Shown piece by piece: positions 63,871-64,000 of a DNA stretch of 64,000 nt (the first letter of the stretch is position 1; the number at the start of each line of letters is the position of its first letter). A model generated the notes under the pieces. That model saw nothing but the letters and a program-made list of their open reading frames with translations. It did no database searches and was not told where the DNA came from. Location of the stretch: assembly GCA_963662155.1 (NCBI GenBank), contig OY759269.1, forward strand, positions 9,951,698 through 10,015,697. Direction: 5' to 3'. Both the position numbers and the translations under genes were made by a program. This DNA comes from Lamellibrachia columna. Taxonomy: Eukaryota; Annelida; Polychaeta; Sabellida; Siboglinidae.

Positions 63871-64000
63871 GGGAATTTGTCCACATAATCCTGTGAATTC
63901 ACGTACAGAAACATGTGAATTTAACCAGTAGAAACATGTGATTTCACGTGTTTGGAACCACTTCATACACGGGTCTGTACACTAAATTTTTCCACAGGAT

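Overview
This is eukaryotic, animal-type DNA. Coding sequence comes in about 40 short exons (roughly 80-840 bp) with GT...AG introns on the + strand. Mobile elements are fragments of LINEs, tRNA-derived SINEs, a hAT element and a probable PIF/Harbinger element, and minisatellites are abundant. The protein style (a long series of beta-sandwich modules, cadherin-like repeats, two EGF domains, one membrane span) and the SINE type suggest a marine invertebrate, plausibly a mollusc. That placement is inference; no species is recognised.

Layout. (1) 1-7746 and 12302-19187 are two copies of one segment, about 0.5 % different by eye outside their arrays. Each holds a decayed LINE, SINE pieces and a very long polypyrimidine tract (2.5 kb and 1.65 kb) whose arrays differ between copies. 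(2) 7747-12301 is single-copy: a SINE, a LINE reverse-transcriptase relic on the minus strand and a few weak exon candidates. (3) 19174-58412 is one large gene on the + strand, about 7.8 kb of exon sequence in 40 exons that I could join by reading frame. It encodes a type I membrane protein: about a dozen FN3-like modules with the recurrent DPESGI...GT..G..DV...VG...YYVTV...VD.TPP pattern, two furin-like sites, cadherin/CSPG-like repeats, two EGF domains, a transmembrane helix and a cytoplasmic tail of about 115 residues. Start codon and signal peptide were not found; they lie upstream or were lost. (4) 58413-64000 is 3' flank with a 29-bp minisatellite, a LINE fragment, a 22-bp repeat and a small palindromic repeat.

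Main observation. About seventeen exon/intron junctions of this gene carry a tandem array whose unit contains, or directly abuts, the splice site. Examples are 28-bp x10, 38-bp x~33 and 82-bp x~12 units at donors, and 40-bp x8, 75-bp x~31 and 76-bp x6 units at acceptors. Unit lengths and sequences differ from intron to intron, so this is not one satellite family but one process acting repeatedly at splice junctions of a single gene.

Second observation. The reading frame is interrupted: a junction-made TGA (exons 3/4), TAA at 31120, TGA at 40926, TGA at 47200, frameshifts near 46528 and 52520, and a GT-to-GA donor at 47390. The copy shown is either decaying, a non-functional allele, or affected by assembly errors. 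The very large ORFs over the arrays are artefacts of repeat periodicity and are not reported as genes.
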